This document shows positions 1-6,776 of a stretch of 12,073 nucleotides of DNA, one piece after another; positions within the stretch are counted from its first letter, which is position 1, and every line of letters begins with the position of its first letter. The DNA comes from Anaerolineales bacterium. GTDB taxonomy: Bacteria > Chloroflexota > Anaerolineae > Anaerolineales > DRMV01. The stretch covers positions 1 through 12,073 of the forward strand of contig WFVP01000214.1 in assembly GCA_015491595.1 (NCBI GenBank), read 5' to 3'. The position numbers were made by a program, and so were the translations under genes. Below the pieces are notes generated by a model that saw only the letters and a list, made by a program, of their open reading frames with translations, had not been told where the DNA came from and did not search any database.

Positions 1-918
1 GACCAGGGCCTTCAGCACCTTCTCCCGATACTCCCGGTCGTACTGGCTGCGCCGGTCCTCCTCCAGGTTGGCACGGATGCCCTTCCGCAAGTCCTCTACC
101 GTCTCGTACTCGGTGTGCTCCTTCACGAATTCATCGGTGATGTCCGGATACACGGGGGTCTGAACTTCCAGGACCTCGACCTCGTACTCGAAGGTGTACC
201 CCCGCATGCTCTCGTTCTCGGCATCCTCGGGATAGGTGTAGGACAGGGTGAGCTTGTCCCCCTTCTTGGTGCCCTCCAGCTGCTTGGAGAGCCCGGGGAA
301 GGGCCACTCTTCGGGGTCCTCGTCGTCCTTGACCAGCAGGGAGACCTCTTCTTCGGGAATGTGGCGGGTCTCAGGAGTCTCGCCTTCCTTGGCGGGAGGG
401 GTGTATTTCCCCTTGAGTTTCATCTGGACCACGTCACCCACCTGAGCCGGCCGGTCCACCGTCTCCATGCGCACGTGCATCCGACGCAGGTTTTCCAGGG
501 CCCGTTCCACTTCCTCCTCGTCCACCTGGGGCGGTTCGTAGGGCACCCGCAGGGCCTTGTAATCCCCCAGGTCCACTTCCGGCTCCAAAGGAACCTCGAT
601 TTCCACCACCAGCGGCTCCCAGGAGACGACCTGTTTGACCTGACCCGGGAGCGCGGGTTTCACCTCGGCTTCCTCCAGAATCTTGCCGTAGTACTCATCC
701 AAAAGGGTGTCCAACAATTCCTCCCGGACGACGGTCTCGCCGAAGTGGCGAACCACCACCCCATAGGGGGCCTTGCCGGGACGGAAACCAGGCACACGGG
801 TTTGCTGGGAGAGCTTCCGGGCCACCCGACGCTTGGCCCGTTCCACGGCTTCGGGAGCGAATTCCACCACCAGTTTCGCGTGGTGGGTGGGCAGGATTTC
901 CTTGGTGACCTTGAACAT
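1..918 (-). CDS. tig: Trigger factor, ribosome-associated chaperone (3' end outside window)
   Basis: Trigger factor binds at the ribosome exit tunnel and shields nascent chains; it also has peptidyl-prolyl isomerase activity. The 306 visible codons have no stop. Residues 1-120 look like the ribosome-binding domain and carry the family signature GFRPGKAP at residues 44-51. An FKBP-like PPIase domain follows at about 155-245 (opening with VGDVVQMKLKGKY), and the start of the helical C-terminal chaperone region runs to the window edge. Full-length members have about 430-480 residues, so the last third is missing because of the window boundary. The ATG at 918 is preceded by GGAGGA at 7-base spacing. 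The gene lies downstream of the oxidase operon on the same strand, but a likely terminator and its own -10 box separate them, so it is probably transcribed on its own. Identity is secure. Confidence 0.95.
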   Translation of the reverse strand, partial: MFKVTKEILPTHHAKLVVEFAPEAVERAKRRVARKLSQQTRVPGFRPGKAPYGVVVRHFGETVVREELLDTLLDEYYGKILEEAEVKPALPGQVKQVVSWEPLVVEIEVPLEPEVDLGDYKALRVPYEPPQVDEEEVERALENLRRMHVRMETVDRPAQVGDVVQMKLKGKYTPPAKEGETPETRHIPEEEVSLLVKDDEDPEEWPFPGLSKQLEGTKKGDKLTLSYTYPEDAENESMRGYTFEYEVEVLEVQTPVYPDITDEFVKEHTEYETVEDLRKGIRANLEEDRRSQYDREYREKVLKALV

Positions 919-960
919 GCACCATCCTCCATGGAGATATCTGGCAACAAGCGCCTTGTG

Positions 961-988
961 ATTATACCCCGTTCACCCGTTTGGGGAA
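961..988 (-). promoter_or_regulatory. Probable sigma70-type promoter of tig
   Basis: The minus strand has a perfect TATAAT at 966-961, about 43 bases upstream of the tig ATG. The best -35 candidate at 16-base spacing is TTCCCC (988-983), which is poor, so only the -10 is convincing. Transcription would start near 954 and give a leader of about 36 bases. Confidence 0.6.
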
Positions 989-999
989 CCCGAAGCGGA

Positions 1000-1092
1000 A
1001 AAGGAAAGTCCCCGGGCGTCGGAGACCCGGCGGGTCCGACACCCAGGGACGGAGCACAGCCCGCGGTTCGGCCTTTCGGGGCCGGACGCGGG
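1000..1092 (-). terminator. Probable terminator region at the end of the oxidase operon
   Basis: Two hairpins follow the cytochrome c stop on the minus strand. The first (1092-1060) pairs CCCGCG with CGCGGG and, inside, CGGCC with GGCCG, and has no T run. The second (1040-1018) pairs GTCGG with CCGAC and ACCC with GGGT around a GCC loop, with a two-base bulge. It is followed by a stretch rich in T and C (CTTTCCTTTTCC on the minus strand, about 1010-998). The second looks like an imperfect intrinsic terminator. It isolates the operon from tig. Confidence 0.5.
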
Positions 1093-1094
1093 CG

Positions 1095-1526
1095 TTACTT
1101 CAGGGTCAGCAGGTAGGCGATGAGGTCCTGCAGCTCCTGCTCGCTCAACCCGTTGTAGGCGGGCATGACGCCCTGCGGAAAGCCCTCCACCACGTAGGCG
1201 TTGGGTTCCAGCAAGGACTGCTTGAGGTACTCCGCCGCGCTCATCCCCGGCACCCGTTCGGCCGCCCGGGAACCGATGCCGGCCAGGGACGGCCCCACCA
1301 GGGTCACATCCGGCTCCAGGGAGTGGCAGGACGTGCAGCCCGCCTGTCCCGCCACCGCGGGCGCCTTGAACAGGGCCTCGCCCCGGGCAGGGTCGCCCGT
1401 GACCGTGACCTCTTCCGCGGGAGCGCCTCCCGCCGCACCCTCCTCCGCGGCCTCCTTTCCGCCACACGCGGCCAGCGTCAGGGCCGCCAAGACGAGCACA
1501 GCCAACAGGAGAACTTTGCGCATCAT
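1095..1526 (-). CDS. Mono-heme cytochrome c lipoprotein, likely electron donor to the ba3 oxidase
   Basis: A 143-residue exported c-type cytochrome. Residues 1-20 form a hydrophobic signal ending in LAA-C21, a lipobox, so the protein should be lipid-anchored on the outer face of the membrane. After a linker rich in Ala, Glu and Gly comes a class I cytochrome c domain with heme motif C64-x-x-C67-H68 and a likely axial Met121 in GVMPAY. Two adjacent ATG codons are possible; 1526 is chosen because a perfect AAGGAGGTG lies 8 bases upstream. That Shine-Dalgarno overlaps the TAA stop of the preceding fusion gene (13-base gap), so translation is probably coupled. The domain is strikingly similar to the C-terminal domain of the fusion (41 of 56 residues identical from CH to the VMP motif), which indicates duplication. 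It is the last gene of the operon. By position it probably shuttles electrons to CuA of subunit II (inference). Confidence 0.9.
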   Translation of the reverse strand: MMRKVLLLAVLVLAALTLAACGGKEAAEEGAAGGAPAEEVTVTGDPARGEALFKAPAVAGQAGCTSCHSLEPDVTLVGPSLAGIGSRAAERVPGMSAAEYLKQSLLEPNAYVVEGFPQGVMPAYNGLSEQELQDLIAYLLTLK

Positions 1527-1539
1527 GATTCGCACCTCC

Positions 1540-3885
1540 TTAAGGATTCGGTGTTGGGGTTGCCTCGGACGCATGCAACGTGAGTAAGAACGCGACCAGG
1601 TCTTGAATCTCCTCCTCGCTCAGGAACTCCCGATAGTTGGGCGGCATGACCCCCGCAGGGTAACCCGGCACCACGTAGGCGTCAGGGTCCACGATGGACT
1701 GATAAAGGTATTCTACCGCTTTCATGCCCGGAATCCTATACGCCGCTCGGTCGGCAATCCCCGCCAGGGACGGTCCCACCAGGGTCACCCCCGGTTCCAG
1801 GGAGTGGCACAACCGACAACCCGTGTTCTCCCCGGGGAGCTGCTCGAAGAACAACCGCCGTCCCCGCTCGGGGTCGCCGTCCTGGCGCTCGTCCCGGAAG
1901 TGGAAAAGGTAAATCCGCCGCGAGGTCCAGGTCTGTTCGACCTGCAACAGGCGCCAGGCCTCCCGCCCGCCCCGGGCGTCTTCCACCACCCATTCCACCC
2001 GGACTCGGTGCCATCCCGGCTCCAGGAAAATCCGCCGAAAGAGGGTAATGCGTCCCGACGCGGGAACGGCCGTGGGCCAGAAGCCCGAGAGGGTTCCATC
2101 CAGCCACAGGTAGAGCCCCGGCGCCCGGGAAGGGTCGGATGCGAGGGGCTGCGCTTTCTCCAACGGTTGCCCCAGGGTATGCGTCACCACCAGGTCCAGG
2201 GTGGCCTGCTGGGCCCAGGCGGGGCCTGGATAAGGCCACCGGTTCCCCAGGCCCACCAGGAGCAAAAGGGCCGCCCACAGGGTGAGCGCCCTTCTGGAGC
2301 CCGGACGGCGCCACCAGGAGCGTCCTGCTTCCTGACGATGCTCCGGCAACGCCGTCTCCTCCCCGGGGAACCGGTTCCCATCCGTCGCCATCCGTCGAAA
2401 TTCGCTGGGAGGCGTCCAGCGCCACCGCAGGGGAAACGCCCGCCAGCGGGCCCGCAACCAGGGTTTCCGCTCCCGGCGCAAACGGGCTTCCTCCCACCGG
2501 TTCCCGTAACGTGCGGGACAGTCCTCCGGGGGACAGCCCACCACCTCTACTTGGCCGGCTCCCTGTTCCCAGGCCAGGGCCAGGACGTCGGGATGCACGG
2601 CGGCCACGCACGAGACCTCCACGACGCGCGTGGGAACGTCCCTCGTCCCTTCCGGGACGTCGGACGTTCCCCATGCCGGGTTGTGGGCCCGATGTCGGGC
2701 GCAGGCCAGGACCACCCGCGGGGCCTGACCCTGGGCCGGTTGCGCCGCCGTTCGTATGCGGGCCCGCAGGGTTTCAGGGTCGCCCGCGCCTTCTTCTAAG
2801 GCCAAGGCATCGGTGGGACAGCTGCCGACGCATACCCCGCATCCCACACAGCGCTCCGGGTGCAACCGGGCCACCCATTGGGGCCCCGGTCCCTCCCGCG
2901 GGACCATCTCCAACGCCCCATAGGGACAATCCTGCGCGCACAATGTGCACCCGATGCAGGCATCTACCTTCAGGCGCACGGGCCGCGGACGTCTGGCAGG
3001 CCACCAGACCCAGGGAAACAGGGCGACGCCCAAGAGGAGCAGGGCCAGGACCGCGGTTCCCCAGCCGCGCCGGAGAAGGTCGGGCAGCAGGCTCAGATAA
3101 AAGACGTTGAGCGGGACGGTCTCCGGCCAGCGGGTGAAATCCCACATGGGAAGGTGCGGGACGGGCCAGAAAAGGGCCAGGAGAAGGACCCCGACGGTCA
3201 CCCACGCCCACCAGGGTCGAGGCGGCAGCCAACGAGGGCGCTGGAGATGCCGGATGTGCCACCAGTAGAGTAAGCCCAACAGCCCCGTCAGGCCCACGTG
3301 GAGGAAGAAAAGGAGCACCATGTACAGCCAGCCGTTGTTCTCCGGCGAGGGCAACAGGAAGTCCACCACCCACCGCTGCCCCCACAGGGTTCGCTGCAGG
3401 AGATGTTGCAACCCGCCATGCAGCCATTGGGCCCGCTGGTCGGCCAGCATCCAGAAACCCGTTACCCCGATGGCCCAGGTGACCGCGAGCATCCCCACGC
3501 CGGCGACCCATCCCAACCAGCGGGCTCCCTTGAAGCGATTCTGGACGAACATGCGCCAGGCATGCAACAGGGTGAACACCAGAAAAAGGTCCCCCAGATA
3601 GCGATGGGCGCTGCGCATGACCCGGCCCACCAGGTTGGCGTCCAAACCCACGATGGAGGCGTAGGACCCCTCAAAACCAAAGCGGTAGAAGAGGGTCACG
3701 TACAGCCCGGTCACGCCCAACAGCACCAGCGTGCCGAAGGCCAGGGTCCCGGTATGGTAGAACAGAAACAGCCAGGGGTCCCGCACCCAACGATACAGAG
3801 GGGCCTCCAGGCGCACCGTCATGCCTTCGAGACGGCGCAACCACGTATCGCCGTGGAAGGGGAAAGCGTGCATGTGCCGGGACAT
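1540..3885 (-). CDS. Four-part fusion: cytochrome b + 2x[4Fe-4S] ferredoxin + MvhD-like + cytochrome c
   Basis: A 781-residue protein. Residues 30-220 match the N-terminal domain of cytochrome b/b6, with bis-heme ligands H94/H108 and H196/H210, each pair 14 apart. Two further membrane helices follow at about 224-244 and 273-295. Two ferredoxin motifs come next: C310-x2-C313-x2-C316-x3-C320-P and C346-x2-C349-x2-C352-x3-C356-P. Residues 390-480 resemble the MvhD/FrhD-type hydrogenase iron-sulfur subunit, with candidate cysteines C395, C426, C451 and C456 and the GCPPEDC...GN pattern. A seventh helix (about 533-547) leads to an outside domain of beta-strand character, then cytochrome c with C690-x-x-C693-H694 and Met747. 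Positive-inside topology puts the Fe-S clusters in the cytoplasm and heme c outside. There is no Rieske or c1 gene nearby, so a role as quinol- or ferredoxin-linked reductase of cytochrome c is inferred. The start is uncertain: ATG 3885 has only a weak AGGA. An ATG at 3987 overlaps the subunit I stop as TGATG and would add 34 residues, but these would be encoded by a strongly structured, hairpin-rich stretch. Confidence 0.88.
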   Translation of the reverse strand: MSRHMHAFPFHGDTWLRRLEGMTVRLEAPLYRWVRDPWLFLFYHTGTLAFGTLVLLGVTGLYVTLFYRFGFEGSYASIVGLDANLVGRVMRSAHRYLGDLFLVFTLLHAWRMFVQNRFKGARWLGWVAGVGMLAVTWAIGVTGFWMLADQRAQWLHGGLQHLLQRTLWGQRWVVDFLLPSPENNGWLYMVLLFFLHVGLTGLLGLLYWWHIRHLQRPRWLPPRPWWAWVTVGVLLLALFWPVPHLPMWDFTRWPETVPLNVFYLSLLPDLLRRGWGTAVLALLLLGVALFPWVWWPARRPRPVRLKVDACIGCTLCAQDCPYGALEMVPREGPGPQWVARLHPERCVGCGVCVGSCPTDALALEEGAGDPETLRARIRTAAQPAQGQAPRVVLACARHRAHNPAWGTSDVPEGTRDVPTRVVEVSCVAAVHPDVLALAWEQGAGQVEVVGCPPEDCPARYGNRWEEARLRRERKPWLRARWRAFPLRWRWTPPSEFRRMATDGNRFPGEETALPEHRQEAGRSWWRRPGSRRALTLWAALLLLVGLGNRWPYPGPAWAQQATLDLVVTHTLGQPLEKAQPLASDPSRAPGLYLWLDGTLSGFWPTAVPASGRITLFRRIFLEPGWHRVRVEWVVEDARGGREAWRLLQVEQTWTSRRIYLFHFRDERQDGDPERGRRLFFEQLPGENTGCRLCHSLEPGVTLVGPSLAGIADRAAYRIPGMKAVEYLYQSIVDPDAYVVPGYPAGVMPPNYREFLSEEEIQDLVAFLLTLHASEATPTPNP

Positions 3886-3908
3886 AGGCGCATCCTGAGC
3901 ATCCGCAT

Positions 3909-3961
3909 GGTGAGGGGCGACCGGCATCCTCGGTCGCCCCTCACCTCCGTCCGACGGAGGT
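3909..3961 (-). other. Two overlapping hairpins between subunit I and the fusion gene
   Basis: A perfect 15-bp inverted repeat pairs 3909-3923 with 3931-3945 around a 7-base loop. An 8-bp inverted repeat (ACCTCCGT / ACGGAGGT, 3943-3950 with 3954-3961) shares its edge, bases 3943-3945, so the two stems cannot both form fully. There is no T run after the long stem on the minus strand (CACCATGCGG), so it is not a classical terminator. It may be an mRNA-processing or stabilising element, or an attenuator that sets different levels for the oxidase and the fusion. It sits 24 bases upstream of the preferred ATG at 3885. Confidence 0.6.
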
Positions 3962-3986
3962 CGCCTATACCGCGTGTCCCGCGGCA

Positions 3987-5639
3987 TCACCACAACTTCA
4001 TCATGGGCGCGTCCACGGGCACCATGTTGGTGATGAGGTCCAGGAGGACCGGCGTATACGCCAGCACCACCAGGGCGATGGCCCCGATGACCCAAGGCCG
4101 CCAGGAATCCAGCCAGGCCGGGGTCTGCTGCGGGTCGTGCAGGGCCTCGGCGACGGGGGGCTCCACGGTGACGGGCTTCTTCGCCTTACCCCAGGCCAAG
4201 CGGGCCATGATGTAGATGTAGAGGTACAGCCCCGTGGCCAGCAAGACGCCGCCGATGGCGACCCGCAACAGCAGCCCCTGCCACTCCGGTGGGATGTAGG
4301 GCGCGTTCCCCAGGGGCGTGCGCCGCGGCGCCCCGGCCAGGCCCAGGGAGTGCAGGGCCTGGGAGAAGATGGTCATGCCGATGGCGTAGAACCAGACCTG
4401 CGCCCGGGCCACCTTCTCGGGCAGGGGTTTCCCCGTGAGGTATGGCACCAGCCAGTAGGAAATCCCCATGAAGCTCAGGGTGACGGCCGTACCCACGGTG
4501 AGGTGGAAGTGCCCCACCACCCAGGCGGAGTTGTGCAGAATCATGTTGATGTTGTAGGAAGCGTTGAGTACCCCGCCGATGCCGCCGAACATGAAGATGA
4601 GCCCGGCCAGCAGCTGGGCCGCCACCGAGGGGTCCTTCCAGGGCAGGGCCCAAATCCAGCCGAAGAGGCCCTTCCCGCCCCGCTTACGACCCGCGTACTC
4701 CAGCGAGGCCACCACGGTGAACAGGGTCATCATGGAGGGCACCACCACGGACAGGGTGAGGAGGGCGTGGATGTAGCGCCAACCCGGCGGCACGCCCGGG
4801 TCCAGGTACTGGTGATGGAAGCCCACAGGCACGGACAGGAGCAGGAAGAGCCAGAAGGCCAGGCGGGCCAGGGTGTCGCTGAACAGCTTGCCTCCCGCCT
4901 GCCGGGGCAGGTAGGCGTACCAGGAGATGTAGGCAGGCAGCAGCCAGAAGTAGACCAGAGGATGCCCGAACCACCAGAAGAGGGTCCGGGCCAGCTCCAC
5001 GTCCACCCCCTGGGTCAGGCCCATGGACCAGGGGAGCAACAGGGCCAGCACTTCCGCGGCCACTCCCAGGGTGGCCAGCTGCCACAGGATGAAGGTCAGG
5101 ACCGCGGCGAAGGCGATGAAGGGCGAACGGACTCCGGGGTTTTCCTTCTTCCAGGCGAAGAAGGTCCAGGCCAAGCCCCAGCCTTCAATCCAGGAGCCCA
5201 CCACCAGCAAAGTCAGGCCCAGGTAGAAAATCCAGGGGGCCTTGAGGGGCGGGTAGAAGGTGTACAGGACCGACGCCTGATTGGACAGAATCATGAGCGC
5301 GGCCAAAATCAGGCCCAGGGTCATGACCCAGAAGCCCGCCCAGTTCAGTTTGGCGGACTTCAGCGGTCGCTTGAGGCCGTACACCACGTTGAAGGTCAAA
5401 AAGCCCATGATAAAGTAGGTAGTCCAGATGATGGCGTTGAGCACGCCGTGGAGGGTGAGGCCCTGATAGTAACTCTTCAAGCCCAGCTTGCCCAAAAAGC
5501 CGTACAGGTCAACGCCGCCGTAGTTCAGGGCCTGAAAGAGCCCGAAGAGCCCGCCCACCGAGAGGGCCGCGACGGCGATGACCAGGTGCCAGACGACCAG
5601 TTTCTTCTCACTCCGGGGCAGTTGGAAGACCTCGGACAT
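3987..5639 (-). CDS. cbaA: ba3-type (B-family) cytochrome c oxidase subunit I
   Basis: Catalytic subunit of a heme-copper oxygen reductase that reduces O2 to water and pumps protons. The 550 residues resemble Thermus thermophilus ba3 subunit I throughout, for example YPPLKAPWIFYLGL, TLFWWFGHPLVYFWLLPAY, GFHHQYLDPG and NASYNIN. Visible ligands: H64 (low-spin heme), H226 with cross-link tyrosine Y230 (CuB), H275-H276 (CuB), and H377 and H379 in VGHFHL (active-site heme and low-spin heme). About 13 membrane helices are expected; a last one lies near residues 515-535. ATG 5639 is chosen for GGAGGG at 7-base spacing. It lies 14 bases after the subunit II stop. The IIa-II-I gene order is the same as in Thermus. 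The QTPAWLDSWRPWV stretch separates the core from the last helix. Family assignment is very strong; the true heme types (b, a or as) cannot be read from sequence, and no heme A synthesis gene is in the window. Confidence 0.96.
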   Translation of the reverse strand: MSEVFQLPRSEKKLVVWHLVIAVAALSVGGLFGLFQALNYGGVDLYGFLGKLGLKSYYQGLTLHGVLNAIIWTTYFIMGFLTFNVVYGLKRPLKSAKLNWAGFWVMTLGLILAALMILSNQASVLYTFYPPLKAPWIFYLGLTLLVVGSWIEGWGLAWTFFAWKKENPGVRSPFIAFAAVLTFILWQLATLGVAAEVLALLLPWSMGLTQGVDVELARTLFWWFGHPLVYFWLLPAYISWYAYLPRQAGGKLFSDTLARLAFWLFLLLSVPVGFHHQYLDPGVPPGWRYIHALLTLSVVVPSMMTLFTVVASLEYAGRKRGGKGLFGWIWALPWKDPSVAAQLLAGLIFMFGGIGGVLNASYNINMILHNSAWVVGHFHLTVGTAVTLSFMGISYWLVPYLTGKPLPEKVARAQVWFYAIGMTIFSQALHSLGLAGAPRRTPLGNAPYIPPEWQGLLLRVAIGGVLLATGLYLYIYIMARLAWGKAKKPVTVEPPVAEALHDPQQTPAWLDSWRPWVIGAIALVVLAYTPVLLDLITNMVPVDAPMMKLW

Positions 5640-5653
5640 AGTGGTTCCCTCCT

Positions 5654-6136
5654 TCACTTCTGGGGTGGCAGCACTTTGATGACGCCGTACATGGCCGCGT
5701 GGCCCAGCCCGCAGTACTCGGTGCAAATCATCATGTACTCGCCGGGCTCACGAAAGACGTAGGAGACCTTCCCCACGTATCCCGGCAACACCTGCATGCT
5801 CACGCTGGTGTCCACAATCTTGAACCCGTGCTGAATGTCCGCGCTGGTGATGTAGAAGGTGACCTTGGCCCCAGCCGGCACCTCAATGGTCCGGGGGACG
5901 AACTGCCAGGCCTTGGAAATCAGATAGACCTCGTACTGCTCACCGGGCACGATTTCCCGCACGCCGGGGTTGGACCACACAGGGTCCTCGTCCAGACGCG
6001 TCGGGTCCACCCGGCGCTCCAGCGTCGGGACCTGGACGCCAAAGGCAAAGGCCGCGACGCCGATGAGCACCGCGAAGGCGGCCAGCAACGCGATGCTGAT
6101 TTGAATCCAGCGCTTCTCCAGTTCGTGAATGTGCAT
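5654..6136 (-). CDS. cbaB: ba3-type cytochrome c oxidase subunit II (CuA)
   Basis: Accepts electrons from cytochrome c at the binuclear CuA centre and passes them to subunit I. The 160-residue protein has a single N-terminal membrane helix (about 12-34) and an outside cupredoxin domain. This single-helix layout fits the B family rather than the two-helix A family. CuA ligands are all present: H103 in DIQHGF, then C138, E140 (backbone ligand position), C142, H146 and M149 in ICTEYCGLGHAAM. The VDPTRLDEDPVWSNPG segment also mirrors the Thermus protein. ATG 6136 follows GAGGAGGTG closely. Gaps of 18 bases to subunit IIa and 14 to subunit I suggest coupled translation. The two upstream copper-delivery genes (SCO, PCuAC) probably load this site. 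Confidence 0.96.
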   Translation of the reverse strand: MHIHELEKRWIQISIALLAAFAVLIGVAAFAFGVQVPTLERRVDPTRLDEDPVWSNPGVREIVPGEQYEVYLISKAWQFVPRTIEVPAGAKVTFYITSADIQHGFKIVDTSVSMQVLPGYVGKVSYVFREPGEYMMICTEYCGLGHAAMYGVIKVLPPQK

Positions 6137-6154
6137 GGCTCACCTCCTCGCTGG

Positions 6155-6280
6155 CTATACGGTTGGACCCTGGGAGACCAGCAGGTAGTACACCGTGCCC
6201 CAAATGAGAACCAGGAGCACCAGAAAGAGCAGGGCAAAAGCCCAGGCGCCTTTCGGGGTGAAGGTTTCCTGTTCCTGCAT
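6155..6280 (-). CDS. cbaD: Cytochrome c oxidase subunit IIa, 41-residue membrane peptide
   Basis: A very short gene: ATG at 6280, TAG at 6157-6155. The product begins MQEQETFTPKGAWAFALLF and has one membrane helix at about residues 12-35, ending in VYYLLVSQGPTV. This is the layout of the subunit IIa family of ba3 oxidases (34 residues in Thermus), including the polar N-terminus with a PKGA segment before the helix. It replaces the first helix that A-family subunit II carries. GAGGAGG lies 8-9 bases upstream of the ATG. The position immediately before subunit II matches the Thermus order IIa-II-I. The role is structural, in assembly or stability of the complex. Its size makes automatic gene callers likely to miss it. 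Confidence 0.88.
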   Translation of the reverse strand: MQEQETFTPKGAWAFALLFLVLLVLIWGTVYYLLVSQGPTV

Positions 6281-6308
6281 GGCAACACCTCCTCAGCAGA
6301 CCAAGGGA

Positions 6309-6752
6309 TTATTTGCGCACTTCCACTTCCACGGTGATGGGTTCGTGGTTGGCAAAGGTCAACGTCAGGGAAAACCGGGTGCCTTCCTCAAAGGGAACCT
6401 GCTTCCCCATGCACATGATGTGCAATCCCCCGGGTTCCAGGGAAACCGTCTCCCCCGGTGGCAACGGCACGCGGCCTCCTTCCACAGGACGCATGCCCAT
6501 GCTGCCGTCCTCTTTCTGGTAGGTCTCGTGAATCTCGGCTTTCTTGCAGGCCTCCGTCTGCACGCCCACCAGGGCATCGGCTTCGTTGCCTTCATTGCGA
6601 ATCTTCAAGTAAATCGCGCCCATCTCCACGTTCATGGGCGAAGAACGGGCCCAGGGGTCCTCCACTTTTAGCTTCGGCCCTTGGGTCGACTGGCAGGCGG
6701 CCAACCCCAATAGGGCCATTCCCAATACGAGTCCCATCATCCAACGAGCCAT
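6309..6752 (-). CDS. PCuAC-family copper chaperone lipoprotein
   Basis: Extracytoplasmic Cu(I) carrier that helps deliver copper to the CuA site of oxidase subunit II, usually together with SCO. The 147-residue protein has a lipoprotein signal with LAA-C20. The mature part is a single PCuAC (DUF461) beta-domain: WARSSP near the start, H75 in EIHETY, methionines M85 and M87, and H111-x-M113 in GGLHIMCMG. These fit the family's His/Met copper motif, although the Met that usually follows the first His is Glu76 here. C114 is an extra possible ligand. ATG 6752 has AAGGAGGAGG 5-6 bases upstream. It lies 24 bases after the SCO gene and 28 before subunit IIa, so it is cotranscribed. Confidence 0.93.
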   Translation of the reverse strand: MARWMMGLVLGMALLGLAACQSTQGPKLKVEDPWARSSPMNVEMGAIYLKIRNEGNEADALVGVQTEACKKAEIHETYQKEDGSMGMRPVEGGRVPLPPGETVSLEPGGLHIMCMGKQVPFEEGTRFSLTLTFANHEPITVEVEVRK

Positions 6753-6776
6753 AGAGCCTCCTCCTTGCGCGAGAGG

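Noticed and set aside
115..1116. Plus-strand open frame of 333 codons opposite trigger factor
   Set aside because: Antisense to a clear trigger factor gene; it runs across the tig promoter and terminator region and has no recognisable domain.
1540..3885. Interpreting the fusion as two genes joined by a sequencing frameshift
   Set aside because: One frame stays open through all domains with sensible linkers and consistent membrane topology; no internal stop or overlap suggests a junction error.
3909..3945. Reading the 15-bp hairpin as the terminator of the oxidase genes
   Set aside because: No T-rich tail follows on the minus strand, and the downstream fusion gene lacks a visible promoter, so read-through is more likely.
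3298..4215. Plus-strand open frame of 305 codons opposite the cytochrome b part of the fusion
   Set aside because: Composition (Gln, His, Pro) is typical of a reverse-strand shadow, and it spans an intergenic hairpin region. No ribosome site or domain was seen.
4137..5762. Plus-strand open frame of 541 codons antisense to oxidase subunits I and II
   Set aside because: It is rich in Gln, Gly, His and Pro, has no family signature, and mirrors strongly conserved oxidase genes. It is a GC-driven antisense shadow.
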